Source of the DNA: Chryseobacterium sp. Leaf394
GTDB taxonomy: Bacteria > Bacteroidota > Bacteroidia > Flavobacteriales > Weeksellaceae
Direction: 5' to 3'
DNA length: 64,000 bases
NCBI RefSeq assembly: GCF_001424105.1
Contig: NZ_LMQH01000002.1
Span: forward strand, 62,005 to 126,004
Shown here: piece after piece, positions 35,809 to 43,287 of the stretch
Layout: each line of letters starts with the position of its first letter
Numbering within the stretch: position 1 is the stretch's first letter
Translations under genes and position numbers: made by a program
Notes under the pieces: generated by a model
What the model was told of the DNA's origin: nothing
Seen by the model: the letters and a program-made list of their open reading frames with translations, nothing else
Databases searched by the model: none

Positions 35809-36760
35809 TCTTAATAATTTCGTTAAAATACAGAGGTCTGTTTTTTACTTCGATGTGAATTCTGCCGATATATTCTCCTAAAATTCCTAAGAAAAGCATG
35901 ATCAGAGAGCAGAAAAAAATCATCACCGATAAAAGGGTAAGAAATCCTGTCTTCGGTTCATGATTGATATGACTTTGATAAATAGAAAATGCCAAAAATA
36001 AAACAGAACCAAAAATACCGAAAAAACCAAGTAATGTTGCCAGTCTCAGTGGTTTTACAGAAAACTGAATTACACTGTCAATCGCCAATTTATACAGTTT
36101 CAGAAAATTATATTTTGAAGTTCCTGCAAATCTTTTGGGAGCTGTAAACTCTAAGATTAAAGCATCCTGAAGCCCCACCAGCGAAAGCATTCCACGGAAC
36201 ATTCTGTCGGTTTCATTTAGTTGGTTGATCCAGACTACATATTTTTTATCTAACAGCCTGAAATCGGGCATGTTTCTCGGAATTTTCACATCAGAAAGAA
36301 AATTGAGTATTTTGTAGTAAATGTTTCCAAGTATACGATACTTAAGACCTTTATCTTCATTATCAGTACGTTGCGTCAGAACGAGTTTATACCCTTGAAG
36401 CCACTTCTGAATCATTTCTGCGGCCATTGCCGGCGGATGCTGCAGATCGGCATCCATGAAGAGAATGGCGAATTCTTTCTCCTGATTGTGTTGAGCTACA
36501 TAATTCAACCCAGCAGTCATTGCCATTTCGTGACCAAAATTTTTCGACTGATTGATAATGGTAATATGAGAATCATTTTTCTGGAGATCTTTCAAAATCT
36601 GAAGCGTCTGATCCCGGGAGCCGTCATTTACAAAAACCAGTTCGTAATCTCCAAAAGAAATTTCATTTAATTCTTCCTGAAGGCCAGCATGAAGCACCGC
36701 AAGATTCTCTTCTTCGTTGTAGGCAGATATAATCAGGTAAACTTTTTTCATATTAAACAA
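35798..36760 (-). CDS. GtrB/ArnC-like polyprenyl-phosphate glycosyltransferase with C-terminal membrane segments
   Basis: 320 residues; GT2 domain (LIISAYNEEENLAVLHAGL, VNDGSRDQTLQI, SKNFGHEMAMTAGL, FMDADLQHPPAM, MPDFRLLDKKYV) followed by membrane helices at about 235-258 and 272-296 and GEYIGRIHIEVKNRP. This is the DPM1/GtrB organisation that loads a sugar on undecaprenyl phosphate. Paralogue of 23830-24768 (both end in GEYIYR/GEYIGR and RNRP/KNRP). It overlaps the following membrane-protein gene, its likely partner. Confidence 0.9.
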   Translation of the reverse strand: MFNMKKVYLIISAYNEEENLAVLHAGLQEELNEISFGDYELVFVNDGSRDQTLQILKDLQKNDSHITIINQSKNFGHEMAMTAGLNYVAQHNQEKEFAILFMDADLQHPPAMAAEMIQKWLQGYKLVLTQRTDNEDKGLKYRILGNIYYKILNFLSDVKIPRNMPDFRLLDKKYVVWINQLNETDRMFRGMLSLVGLQDALILEFTAPKRFAGTSKYNFLKLYKLAIDSVIQFSVKPLRLATLLGFFGIFGSVLFLAFSIYQSHINHEPKTGFLTLLSVMIFFCSLIMLFLGILGEYIGRIHIEVKNRPLYFNEIIKNED

Positions 36761-36799
36761 TTTCTTTTTTTAGACAACAATAGCAGCTTATAAAAAGTT

Positions 36800-37570
36800 T
36801 TACTTCACAAAAACCCCAACATATTTCCCTTCAAACTCCACAACCGTCGGCGTAATTTTTTCCTGTTCACAAAAATCCTGAAAAGCAGAATTATCATTAA
36901 TGTCATCCGAAATAAAAACACCTCCTTTTCTTAATCTTGGATAAAGTGTTTCGTACGCCCACTTCATACCTTCATAAGATTTATCGGAATCATAATGTAC
37001 AACATCGATTTCGCCGCTTTCCTTTAAAATTTTAGGTAAAGATTCACGGTCTGCGTGACGGAAGAGTTTCCAGTTGGATCTTAAATTTTCGGGAACCACA
37101 CAGCCAACGTACTGATCTCCATTTTGCCCTAAATACGGCATATCTGAACTGTACAAAGTTCCGTTTCGTTTTTGTAATGAGGTCAATGTAGCAAAAGAAC
37201 TCCAGCCATAAGCTACTCCTGTTTCAATCACCGCTTTTGCCTGAGTATATTCGCAGGCACTGTATAAAAGTTCCAGAGCACCGGCACCACCCATTTTTAT
37301 CGGGCAGGCGTTTTGGGTATCCAGAGCTTTTTGAAATTCCTGAGGATATTTTTCTGAGAAAGACTGAAAATCAAGATTAAAAAGTTTCTTTACCGCATCT
37401 TTCTGACTAACGGCAATTTGGGAAGCCCAAAGATTCGTCTTTTCCTTGCCTTTAAACGCGCTGTTCCGGTTAAAAATATTCTTGATTATTTTTCTTCCTA
37501 ATTCGGGATACAGATCAGGACGTTTCGCATAGCCTATAAAAGTCTTGAGAACTCGGGTTATTTCGCTCAC
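36800..37570 (-). CDS. class I SAM-dependent methyltransferase
   Basis: 256 residues. SAM site KAVIETGVAYGWSSFATLTS (around 131-150), then GTLYSSDMPYLG, and IDVVHYDSDKSYEGMKWAYE with LRKGGVFISDD near residue 222, as in the Methyltransf_24/macrocin-O-methyltransferase group. It has about 120 N-terminal residues outside the catalytic fold. It begins the minus-strand block and is 39 bases before the GtrB-like gene. A glycan O-methylation role is inferred from location. Confidence 0.85.
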   Translation of the reverse strand: MSEITRVLKTFIGYAKRPDLYPELGRKIIKNIFNRNSAFKGKEKTNLWASQIAVSQKDAVKKLFNLDFQSFSEKYPQEFQKALDTQNACPIKMGGAGALELLYSACEYTQAKAVIETGVAYGWSSFATLTSLQKRNGTLYSSDMPYLGQNGDQYVGCVVPENLRSNWKLFRHADRESLPKILKESGEIDVVHYDSDKSYEGMKWAYETLYPRLRKGGVFISDDINDNSAFQDFCEQEKITPTVVEFEGKYVGVFVK

Positions 37571-37626
37571 AGTGTTATTATTAATGGTGCAAAAATAAAG
37601 ATTTTTATCAGATTGAGCAGATTATT

Positions 37627-37634
37627 TATCTTTG
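37627..37634 (+). promoter_or_regulatory. -7 box (TATCTTTG) upstream of the 37670 glycosyltransferase
   Basis: Perfect TAnnTTTG match 35 bases before the start, in the divergent gap between the minus-strand block and the plus-strand genes. Confidence 0.5.
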
Positions 37635-37669
37635 TGAAAATTTATTAATACAAAGACGCCTCCCTCCTC

Positions 37670-38497
37670 ATGAAGTTTTCAATCTTAATTGCCAATTACA
37701 ATAACGGAAAGTTCTTTGAAGACTGCTACCACTCCATTATGGATCAGACTTTTACAGATTGGGAAGCGGTAATTCTGGACGATGCGTCAACAGATGATTC
37801 TCTGGAAATAATTTCTGAGTTGGTAAAAGACGATTCGCGCTTTAATATTTTTAAAAATGAAAAAAACAGCGGTGTCGGAATTACAAAAAGCAAACTGATA
37901 GAACTTGCCAACGGCAATATCTGCGGATTTGTAGATCCCGATGACGCGATTACACCGAATGCTCTGCAGTCTGCAGCGGATGTTTTTTTAAAAGATTCAA
38001 AAACCGTTCTCACCTACTCCAGTTTTATGAAATGTGATAAAGATTTAAAACCTTTGGAGCAGTTCAGATCGGGTATGCAGGTGGTGAATAATGATCCTTA
38101 TTTTTTTAACTGTCCTGTGCACATCGTGCATTTCGTGTGTTTCAGAAAAGATGTTTACGAGCAGACAGAAAAGATGAATTCTGAGATGAGAATCGCCGAA
38201 GATCAGGATCTCTATCTTAAAATGTATGAAAAAGGAAAGGTAAAGTATATTGATGAACCGAATTATCTGTACAGAACGCATTCCGGTGGAATTTCACAAA
38301 ATGAAAACCTCCCGAAATCAAGAGAATATTTTGCAAGAGTTATTTTCAACACGATGAAAAGACGCGGTCTGAAAACCATTAACGGAAAAAAAATCCCGTC
38401 CGAGTACAGTCAACCCAAAGAAATTTATGATCTTCTGGAATACCAGAATTCCATCCCATTCAGAATTATGAAAAAACTGAAAATTATGTTCCAGTAA
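37670..38497 (+). CDS. family 2 glycosyltransferase
   Basis: 275 residues: FSILIANYNNGKFFEDCYHS (residues 3-22), LDDASTDDSLEII, GVGITKSKLI, and GFVDPDDAITPNAL near residue 86. The IANYNNGKFF opening with DPDDA defines a Bacteroidota GT2 subgroup. First gene of the third plus-strand run; divergent from the methyltransferase at 37570. Followed after 8 bases by a GT4 gene. Confidence 0.92.
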   Translation: MKFSILIANYNNGKFFEDCYHSIMDQTFTDWEAVILDDASTDDSLEIISELVKDDSRFNIFKNEKNSGVGITKSKLIELANGNICGFVDPDDAITPNALQSAADVFLKDSKTVLTYSSFMKCDKDLKPLEQFRSGMQVVNNDPYFFNCPVHIVHFVCFRKDVYEQTEKMNSEMRIAEDQDLYLKMYEKGKVKYIDEPNYLYRTHSGGISQNENLPKSREYFARVIFNTMKRRGLKTINGKKIPSEYSQPKEIYDLLEYQNSIPFRIMKKLKIMFQ

Positions 38498-38505
38498 ACG
38501 CATTA

Positions 38506-39666
38506 ATGATGAAAGAAACTCAAAAAATAAAAGTACTTTTCAGACAGCGATCTATGGAAATGGGTGGTGTTGAAAAAGTAATCCTCAGCATGCTGAACGG
38601 TCTCGACAGAGAAAAATTCAACATGACCATCTGCCTGAATATCAATCAGGGAGAATTGCGAAACGAGATCCCGGCGCATGTAAGAAAAGTTTTTATTGGT
38701 GAAGGACGGGAGAACTTTTCAAAAAATTCTCTGATTCACAAATTACAGCTGGCTAAACGGAAAATTAAACTTGACAAAGCTCACAAAAATCCGAAGATCA
38801 CAGCAAAAATTTTGAATGCTGATTTCGATGTGGAAATTGCACCAACTTATGCCACTTTTTCTTCGGTTCTAAATTCATCTAATAAAAATTCAAAGAAAAT
38901 TGGCTGGTTTCACTCAGATATTACTTTACCGAAACTTCAGCCTCTCGTTCCTGAAATTTTGAAACAGATTCCTCAGTTTGATTATTTCATTTTCGGATCT
39001 CAGCAGACCAAAGATATTTTAATTGGAACCTATCCAAAACTTAATATTCCCGAAAATCAGGTAGTCCGGAATGCTATTCCCATTGAAGAATTGAAGAAAA
39101 AAGCACTGGAATTCACACCTAAATTTCCTGAAAAACCTGTTTTTGTTTCGGTAGCAAGGCTTCACAGCAGAAAAGGTTTTCATAAATTAATGGAAGCTCA
39201 TGCAAAACTTTTAAAGGACGGTTTTGATCATCATATTTTCGTGATTGGTGATGGCGAAGAAATGACCAATTTAAAGAAACAGGCAACTGAATTAGGTGTT
39301 ACTGAGAGTTTTGAATTTTTAGGATCACTATTAAACCCTTATCCTTACGTGAAAAATGCAGATTTTTTTATTTTACCTTCAGAATCTGAAAGCTGGCCTT
39401 TGATTATCGCCGATTCGCTGATTTTAAAGAAGCCCATTATATCAACCAACGTTGGCGGAATCCCCGAAATGATCGTGCACGACAGAACCGGTTACCTCAT
39501 CAATTACGAAACTGATGAAATGTACGCTGCAATGAAAAAATTTATGACCGAACCTCAATACATCGAAAAAATAAAAGAAAATTTGGTCGATATTGAAAAA
39601 CAATTTGACAATCAGAAGATTTTTGATGCCGTTGAAAATATCATTCTTAACTTAACAAAAAATTAG
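38506..39666 (+). CDS. family 4 glycosyltransferase
   Basis: 386 residues, GT-B fold. N-terminal RQRSMEMGGVEKVILSMLNGL (residues 13-33) is the acceptor-side glycine-rich loop; the C-terminal half has FVSVARLHSRKGFHKLMEAH, VIGDGEEMTNL, and the donor site LPSESESWPLIIADSLILKKPIISTNVGGIPE, with E-x7-E spacing. Probably adds sugar from a nucleotide donor with retention of configuration. Followed after 2 bases by an acyltransferase gene. Confidence 0.93.
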   Translation: MMKETQKIKVLFRQRSMEMGGVEKVILSMLNGLDREKFNMTICLNINQGELRNEIPAHVRKVFIGEGRENFSKNSLIHKLQLAKRKIKLDKAHKNPKITAKILNADFDVEIAPTYATFSSVLNSSNKNSKKIGWFHSDITLPKLQPLVPEILKQIPQFDYFIFGSQQTKDILIGTYPKLNIPENQVVRNAIPIEELKKKALEFTPKFPEKPVFVSVARLHSRKGFHKLMEAHAKLLKDGFDHHIFVIGDGEEMTNLKKQATELGVTESFEFLGSLLNPYPYVKNADFFILPSESESWPLIIADSLILKKPIISTNVGGIPEMIVHDRTGYLINYETDEMYAAMKKFMTEPQYIEKIKENLVDIEKQFDNQKIFDAVENIILNLTKN

Positions 39667-39668
39667 AA

Positions 39669-40235
39669 ATGCTTTTTTTATACCGTTTAATTCTCAAACT
39701 CCACACATCATATCAGTTTATGATTCAGAGGATATATTTAAAAGTATGTATCGCGAAAGGACTGAAGGTAGGTAAAAATGTGAGATTTGTAGAAGTTCCG
39801 GAATTTGGTACAGAGCCTTTTTTAATAGAAATCGGAGATGAAACGACATTCTCTAATAACGTACGGTTTGTAAACCACGACGGCGGACAAAACGCTCTAC
39901 ACTTTTTTGAGAAATATAAAGATGTAAGAACTTTCGGCAGAATTAAAATCGGGAAACAGTGCCTCATTGGCGCCGACACCATCATTATGCCGGGCGTTGA
40001 AATGCAGGACAACTGTATTTTGGGAGCAGGCTCAATCCTGACAACATCCATGCCCAAAGGAACTGTATTTGCCGGTGTTCCTGCAAAATTTATATGTACA
40101 GTTGAGGAATACGGTGACAAACTGCTCGCCAATAATGTGATGTATCCGAGGGAACTGGAGCCCACAAGACATCTTCTTGAAGCGCATATCAAGGCCAATC
40201 TTCCTCACACTTACAAACCTGTGAAGAAATTGTAA
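39669..40235 (+). CDS. hexapeptide-repeat acyltransferase (LbetaH fold)
   Basis: 188 residues. Left-handed beta-helix with IEIGDETTFSNNVRFVNHDGG, then GRIKIGKQCLIGADTIIMPGV and NCILGAGSILTTSMPKGTVFAGVPAKFI. The NHD...H segment and GxPAKFI ending match CatB/WbbJ-like sugar O-acetyltransferases. It probably acetylates a glycan residue with acetyl-CoA. It is sandwiched between two GT4 genes. Confidence 0.9.
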   Translation: MLFLYRLILKLHTSYQFMIQRIYLKVCIAKGLKVGKNVRFVEVPEFGTEPFLIEIGDETTFSNNVRFVNHDGGQNALHFFEKYKDVRTFGRIKIGKQCLIGADTIIMPGVEMQDNCILGAGSILTTSMPKGTVFAGVPAKFICTVEEYGDKLLANNVMYPRELEPTRHLLEAHIKANLPHTYKPVKKL

Positions 40236-40300
40236 AAGAGACCGAAATTCAGCATGACCTGAAGTATATGTGAAGAAAATCCAAAAACACACACGAAGAA

Positions 40301-41449
40301 ATGAAAAAGAAAAAAATACTCATCAGAATTGGCTCACTCCGTCACGGCGGAGCGGAAAAAGTTCTGGTTACTTTTCTTAAAAATCTCCCACAGGACAAAT
40401 ATGAAATTGATCTTCTTTTAAATTTGTATTCAGGAAAATATCTGAAAGATGTCCCTGAATGGATCAATATTATTTATCTTAACAAAGGTGAAATGATCAC
40501 CACCAACCGTGTTCAGGATATTCCGAAAAAGGCTTTCCGGGTTGTCTATCAGAACCTTTTGAACCAATTCCCAGGCTTGCTTTATAATGGAAAATTAAAG
40601 GGCAGGAAATACGACATTGAGTTTGCAGCCATTCACGGAATGCGGGATGAAATTTTAAATTCTCCTTTACGGGCATCCAAAAAAATTGTCTGGATTCACA
40701 ACGATCTTTCTAAGGTAAAAGGTTATTCTGAAGTTGAGATCAGAAAGTTTTTTGGTTTTGACAGAATCATGGTCATTTCCGAAAAGATTGAGCAGCTTTT
40801 TAAAGATCTGGCTCAAAATGAAACTGAAAAAAATAAGATCGTAAAGATCTACAATCCTTTAGACACCGAAGAAATTTTAACGAAAGCGGAAAAAAATGTT
40901 ATCAACTACAAGTTTGACGTGAAAGTTCCCACGTTTATTTCGGTAGGAACAGTTTTTCCACAGAAAGGTTTCGACAGGCTTCTGAAAGTACATAAAAAAC
41001 TTTTGGATGAAGGATTCCAGCATAAGATTCTTATCGTTGGTGACGGCTATGACTTCGAAAACATTAAAAGGCTGAAAACTGAACTCAACGTTGATGAAAC
41101 AGCTACTCTATACGGCTTTACAGACAATCCTTATCCTTATTTTAAAAAGGCAGATTTTTATATTTTAAGTTCGAGATATGAAGGTTTTCCTACGGTTTTG
41201 TTTGAAGCGATTACGTTAAAAAAGAAAATCATTGCCACCGACGTTTCAGGCGTACGGGAAATGCTTAAAGATGGTCAGCTGGGATTGATTGTTGAAAATT
41301 CTGAAACAGGAATTTATGATGGAATGAAAAAAGCCATTTCAGATCAGAACTTTTTTCAGCCTTATATTTCACGATTAGAAAATGCAGAAATGCCTTTCAG
41401 TTTAGAAAAATCAGTGACTGCAATTTCGGCTGTTCTGGATGAAGTATAA
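40301..41449 (+). CDS. family 4 glycosyltransferase
   Basis: 382 residues; homologous to the gene at 38506: RIGSLRHGGAEKVLVTFLKNL (residues 7-27), FISVGTVFPQKGFDRLLKVHK, LIVGDGYDFENI, and LSSRYEGFPTVLFEAITLKKKIIATDVSGVREM with the E-x7-E donor motif. The two GT4 genes probably arose by duplication and bracket an acetyltransferase gene. The start lies 65 bases after that gene. Confidence 0.93.
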   Translation: MKKKKILIRIGSLRHGGAEKVLVTFLKNLPQDKYEIDLLLNLYSGKYLKDVPEWINIIYLNKGEMITTNRVQDIPKKAFRVVYQNLLNQFPGLLYNGKLKGRKYDIEFAAIHGMRDEILNSPLRASKKIVWIHNDLSKVKGYSEVEIRKFFGFDRIMVISEKIEQLFKDLAQNETEKNKIVKIYNPLDTEEILTKAEKNVINYKFDVKVPTFISVGTVFPQKGFDRLLKVHKKLLDEGFQHKILIVGDGYDFENIKRLKTELNVDETATLYGFTDNPYPYFKKADFYILSSRYEGFPTVLFEAITLKKKIIATDVSGVREMLKDGQLGLIVENSETGIYDGMKKAISDQNFFQPYISRLENAEMPFSLEKSVTAISAVLDEV

Positions 41450-41484
41450 TTAAAATTTAATCACAAAATAAATAAGAGATTTCT

Positions 41485-41492
41485 TAAATTTG
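41485..41492 (+). promoter_or_regulatory. -7 box (TAAATTTG) very close to the start codon
   Basis: Perfect TAnnTTTG match ending 4 bases before the ATG at 41497; transcripts from it would have a very short leader or none. Confidence 0.45.
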
Positions 41493-41496
41493 TTAC

Positions 41497-42054
41497 ATGT
41501 CGAGAAAATATTCCACGATACAGAAAGATTTTTACCGGGAAAGCGGGAAATGGCTCTCCCCTTTACAGATTCTTTTGAAATGTATCAATCCGAATCTGCA
41601 TTTTATTTATGTTTTGAGGAAAACTCAGAGATTTAATAAAACTCCTCTTCTGGGATTTTACTGGAGACTTGTTCTGAGACATTTTCAGATTAAATACGGG
41701 TTTCAGATTTATCCGGAAACGCAGATTGGGGAAGGTCTTTATCTCGGACACTGGGGAAGTCTGGTGGTAAATCCGAAAGCTAAAATCGGTAAAAACTGTA
41801 ATATTGCTCAGGGTGTAACGATTGGACAGCAGAACAGAGGAAAAAATGAAGGCTATCCGGAAATAGGTGATGAAGTATGGATTGGCCCAAATGCCGTTCT
41901 GGTGGGAAGAATTAAAATTGGCAACAACGTTTTGGTAGCACCAAATGCCTATGTAAATTTTGATGTCCCTGAAAATTCTGTAGTGGCAGGAAATCCCGCA
42001 AAAATATATCCTACCGAAGAAGCAACGGCTGGCTATATCAACAACAGGATTTAA
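41497..42054 (+). CDS. serine acetyltransferase-like (CysE-type) sugar acetyltransferase
   Basis: 185 residues. Hexapeptide repeats begin near residue 70: IYPETQIGEGLYLGHWGSLVVNPKAKIGKNCNIAQGVTIG, ending in GNNVLVAPNAYVNFDVPENSVVAGNPAKIYP. The GHWGS..VNPKAxIGxNC...QGVTIG pattern is CysE-like, but members in polysaccharide loci acetylate sugars rather than serine. The N-terminal 60 residues (WLSPLQILLKCINPNLHFIYV) are basic and aromatic. Last recognisable polysaccharide gene of the locus. Confidence 0.88.
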   Translation: MSRKYSTIQKDFYRESGKWLSPLQILLKCINPNLHFIYVLRKTQRFNKTPLLGFYWRLVLRHFQIKYGFQIYPETQIGEGLYLGHWGSLVVNPKAKIGKNCNIAQGVTIGQQNRGKNEGYPEIGDEVWIGPNAVLVGRIKIGNNVLVAPNAYVNFDVPENSVVAGNPAKIYPTEEATAGYINNRI

Positions 42055-42079
42055 AAATATTAAACAATGTTAAAAATAG

Positions 42080-42108
42080 TTGAGATATTGCCAAATATTA
42101 TAGATTTG
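42080..42108 (+). promoter_or_regulatory. promoter of the carbonic anhydrase gene (TTG-N18-TAGATTTG)
   Basis: TTG at 42080-42082 and TAGATTTG at 42101-42108, 18 bases apart, match the Bacteroidota -33/-7 pattern; the start codon is 79 bases downstream. Confidence 0.5.
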
Positions 42109-42187
42109 TATAATTATTGACAGAAACTATCAAAATAGAAAATAATTTAAACGAGAAACGATAATTATAACCTTTAAATATTATTTT

Positions 42188-42850
42188 ATGTCAAATTCGT
42201 ACGAAGTTATTTTCGAAAACAACAGAAAGTGGGTAGAGTCTAAGATAGGAGACAACCCGAATTTTTTTAGTGAATTAGCAAGCGGTCAGACGCCGGAGTA
42301 TCTTTACATCGGATGTTCAGACAGCAGAGCAACAGCTGAAGAATTGATGGGAGCAAAACCAGGGGAAGTTTTTGTACACAGAAACATTGCCAATGTTGTG
42401 AACGCGCTGGATATGAGTGCAGCATCTGTAGTGGAATACGCTGTTTCTCACCTGAAAGTAAAACACATTATTGTGTGCGGACATTACAACTGCGGTGGCG
42501 TGAAAGCGGCAATGACCCCTCAGGATTTGGGAATTCTTAATCCATGGCTGAGAAACATCCGTGATGTATACAGAATACATCAGACAGAGCTTGACGGCAT
42601 CGAAGATGCTGATAAGCGCTATGACAGGCTGGTAGAGCTGAATGTACTTGAACAGTGCATCAACGTTATCAAAATGGCATGTGTACAGGAAAGATACATT
42701 GCAGAAGAGTATCCTATTGTACATGGATGGGTTTTTGACATGAGATCAGGAAACATTATTGATCTTGAAATCGATTTCGAAAAAGAACTGAAAGACATTC
42801 AAAAGATTTATAACCTGAGCGAAGACAAATGGACCATGACTAGAAGATAG
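42188..42850 (+). CDS. beta-class carbonic anhydrase
   Basis: Interconverts CO2 and bicarbonate. 220 residues with the zinc ligands and catalytic dyad visible: GCSDSRAT (Cys43, Asp45, Arg47) and VCGHYNCGGVKAA (His99, Cys102). No signal peptide, so cytoplasmic. It precedes a small secreted protein and a SulP anion transporter, an arrangement suggesting bicarbonate uptake and hydration. The leader carries a matching promoter. Confidence 0.96.
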   Translation: MSNSYEVIFENNRKWVESKIGDNPNFFSELASGQTPEYLYIGCSDSRATAEELMGAKPGEVFVHRNIANVVNALDMSAASVVEYAVSHLKVKHIIVCGHYNCGGVKAAMTPQDLGILNPWLRNIRDVYRIHQTELDGIEDADKRYDRLVELNVLEQCINVIKMACVQERYIAEEYPIVHGWVFDMRSGNIIDLEIDFEKELKDIQKIYNLSEDKWTMTRR

Positions 42851-42871
42851 TCTAAAAGAGATCTGAGAGCA

Positions 42872-43174
42872 ATGAAAATCTGGAGCATTATTACATTATT
42901 ATTCGTACTCAACTTCACAGCTTTACCAAGTATTGCTTCGGTTTTGGGATGGGATTTGGTGAAAACGAATGTAGTGGTGAACGAAGAAGAAAATCATTCT
43001 CCTTATTCCTCTTTCTTATCTGTTGTAGAAAAGACGCTTCCAAAAACTCTGAATGTGTACGATCACCTGAAGTTTTTTGAGCCTGACAGTGAAGGCAGCT
43101 CTTTTGTGCAGACCGATGACCGCTGTCATCTGTCTCCTTACCTCAACATATTTTCTCCGCCTCCGGAGGCATAA
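42872..43174 (+). CDS. small secreted hypothetical protein
   Basis: 100 residues: a signal peptide (WSIITLLFVLNFTALPSIAS, residues 4-23, cut near ASV) and a mature part of about 75 residues with VVEKTLPKTLNVYDHLKFFEP. No cysteine lipobox; one Cys late. I do not recognise its family. It lies 21 bases after the carbonic anhydrase gene and 113 bases before the SulP gene, so it may be part of a bicarbonate-handling operon. Confidence 0.7.
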   Translation: MKIWSIITLLFVLNFTALPSIASVLGWDLVKTNVVVNEEENHSPYSSFLSVVEKTLPKTLNVYDHLKFFEPDSEGSSFVQTDDRCHLSPYLNIFSPPPEA

Positions 43175-43287
43175 ATAAATTTGCAGTGTATTAATTCTAT
43201 TTAATGCACTGCTTTCCTTTTATACTGCCGTTTTATACTGAACCGGCATTCCATATTTCCAGCATCTACAAAAACATTTTTTCAACC

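Noticed and set aside
39725..40198. Reading frame of 157 codons on the minus strand
   Set aside because: Lies wholly antisense to the hexapeptide acyltransferase gene, whose motifs are clear; composition follows from the opposite strand.
42317..42724. Reading frame of 135 codons on the minus strand
   Set aside because: Antisense to the carbonic anhydrase gene with all catalytic residues intact on the plus strand.
43204..43287. Longer start for the SulP transporter
   Set aside because: The extra 28 residues do not resemble the family, while the ATG at 43288 gives the typical N terminus.
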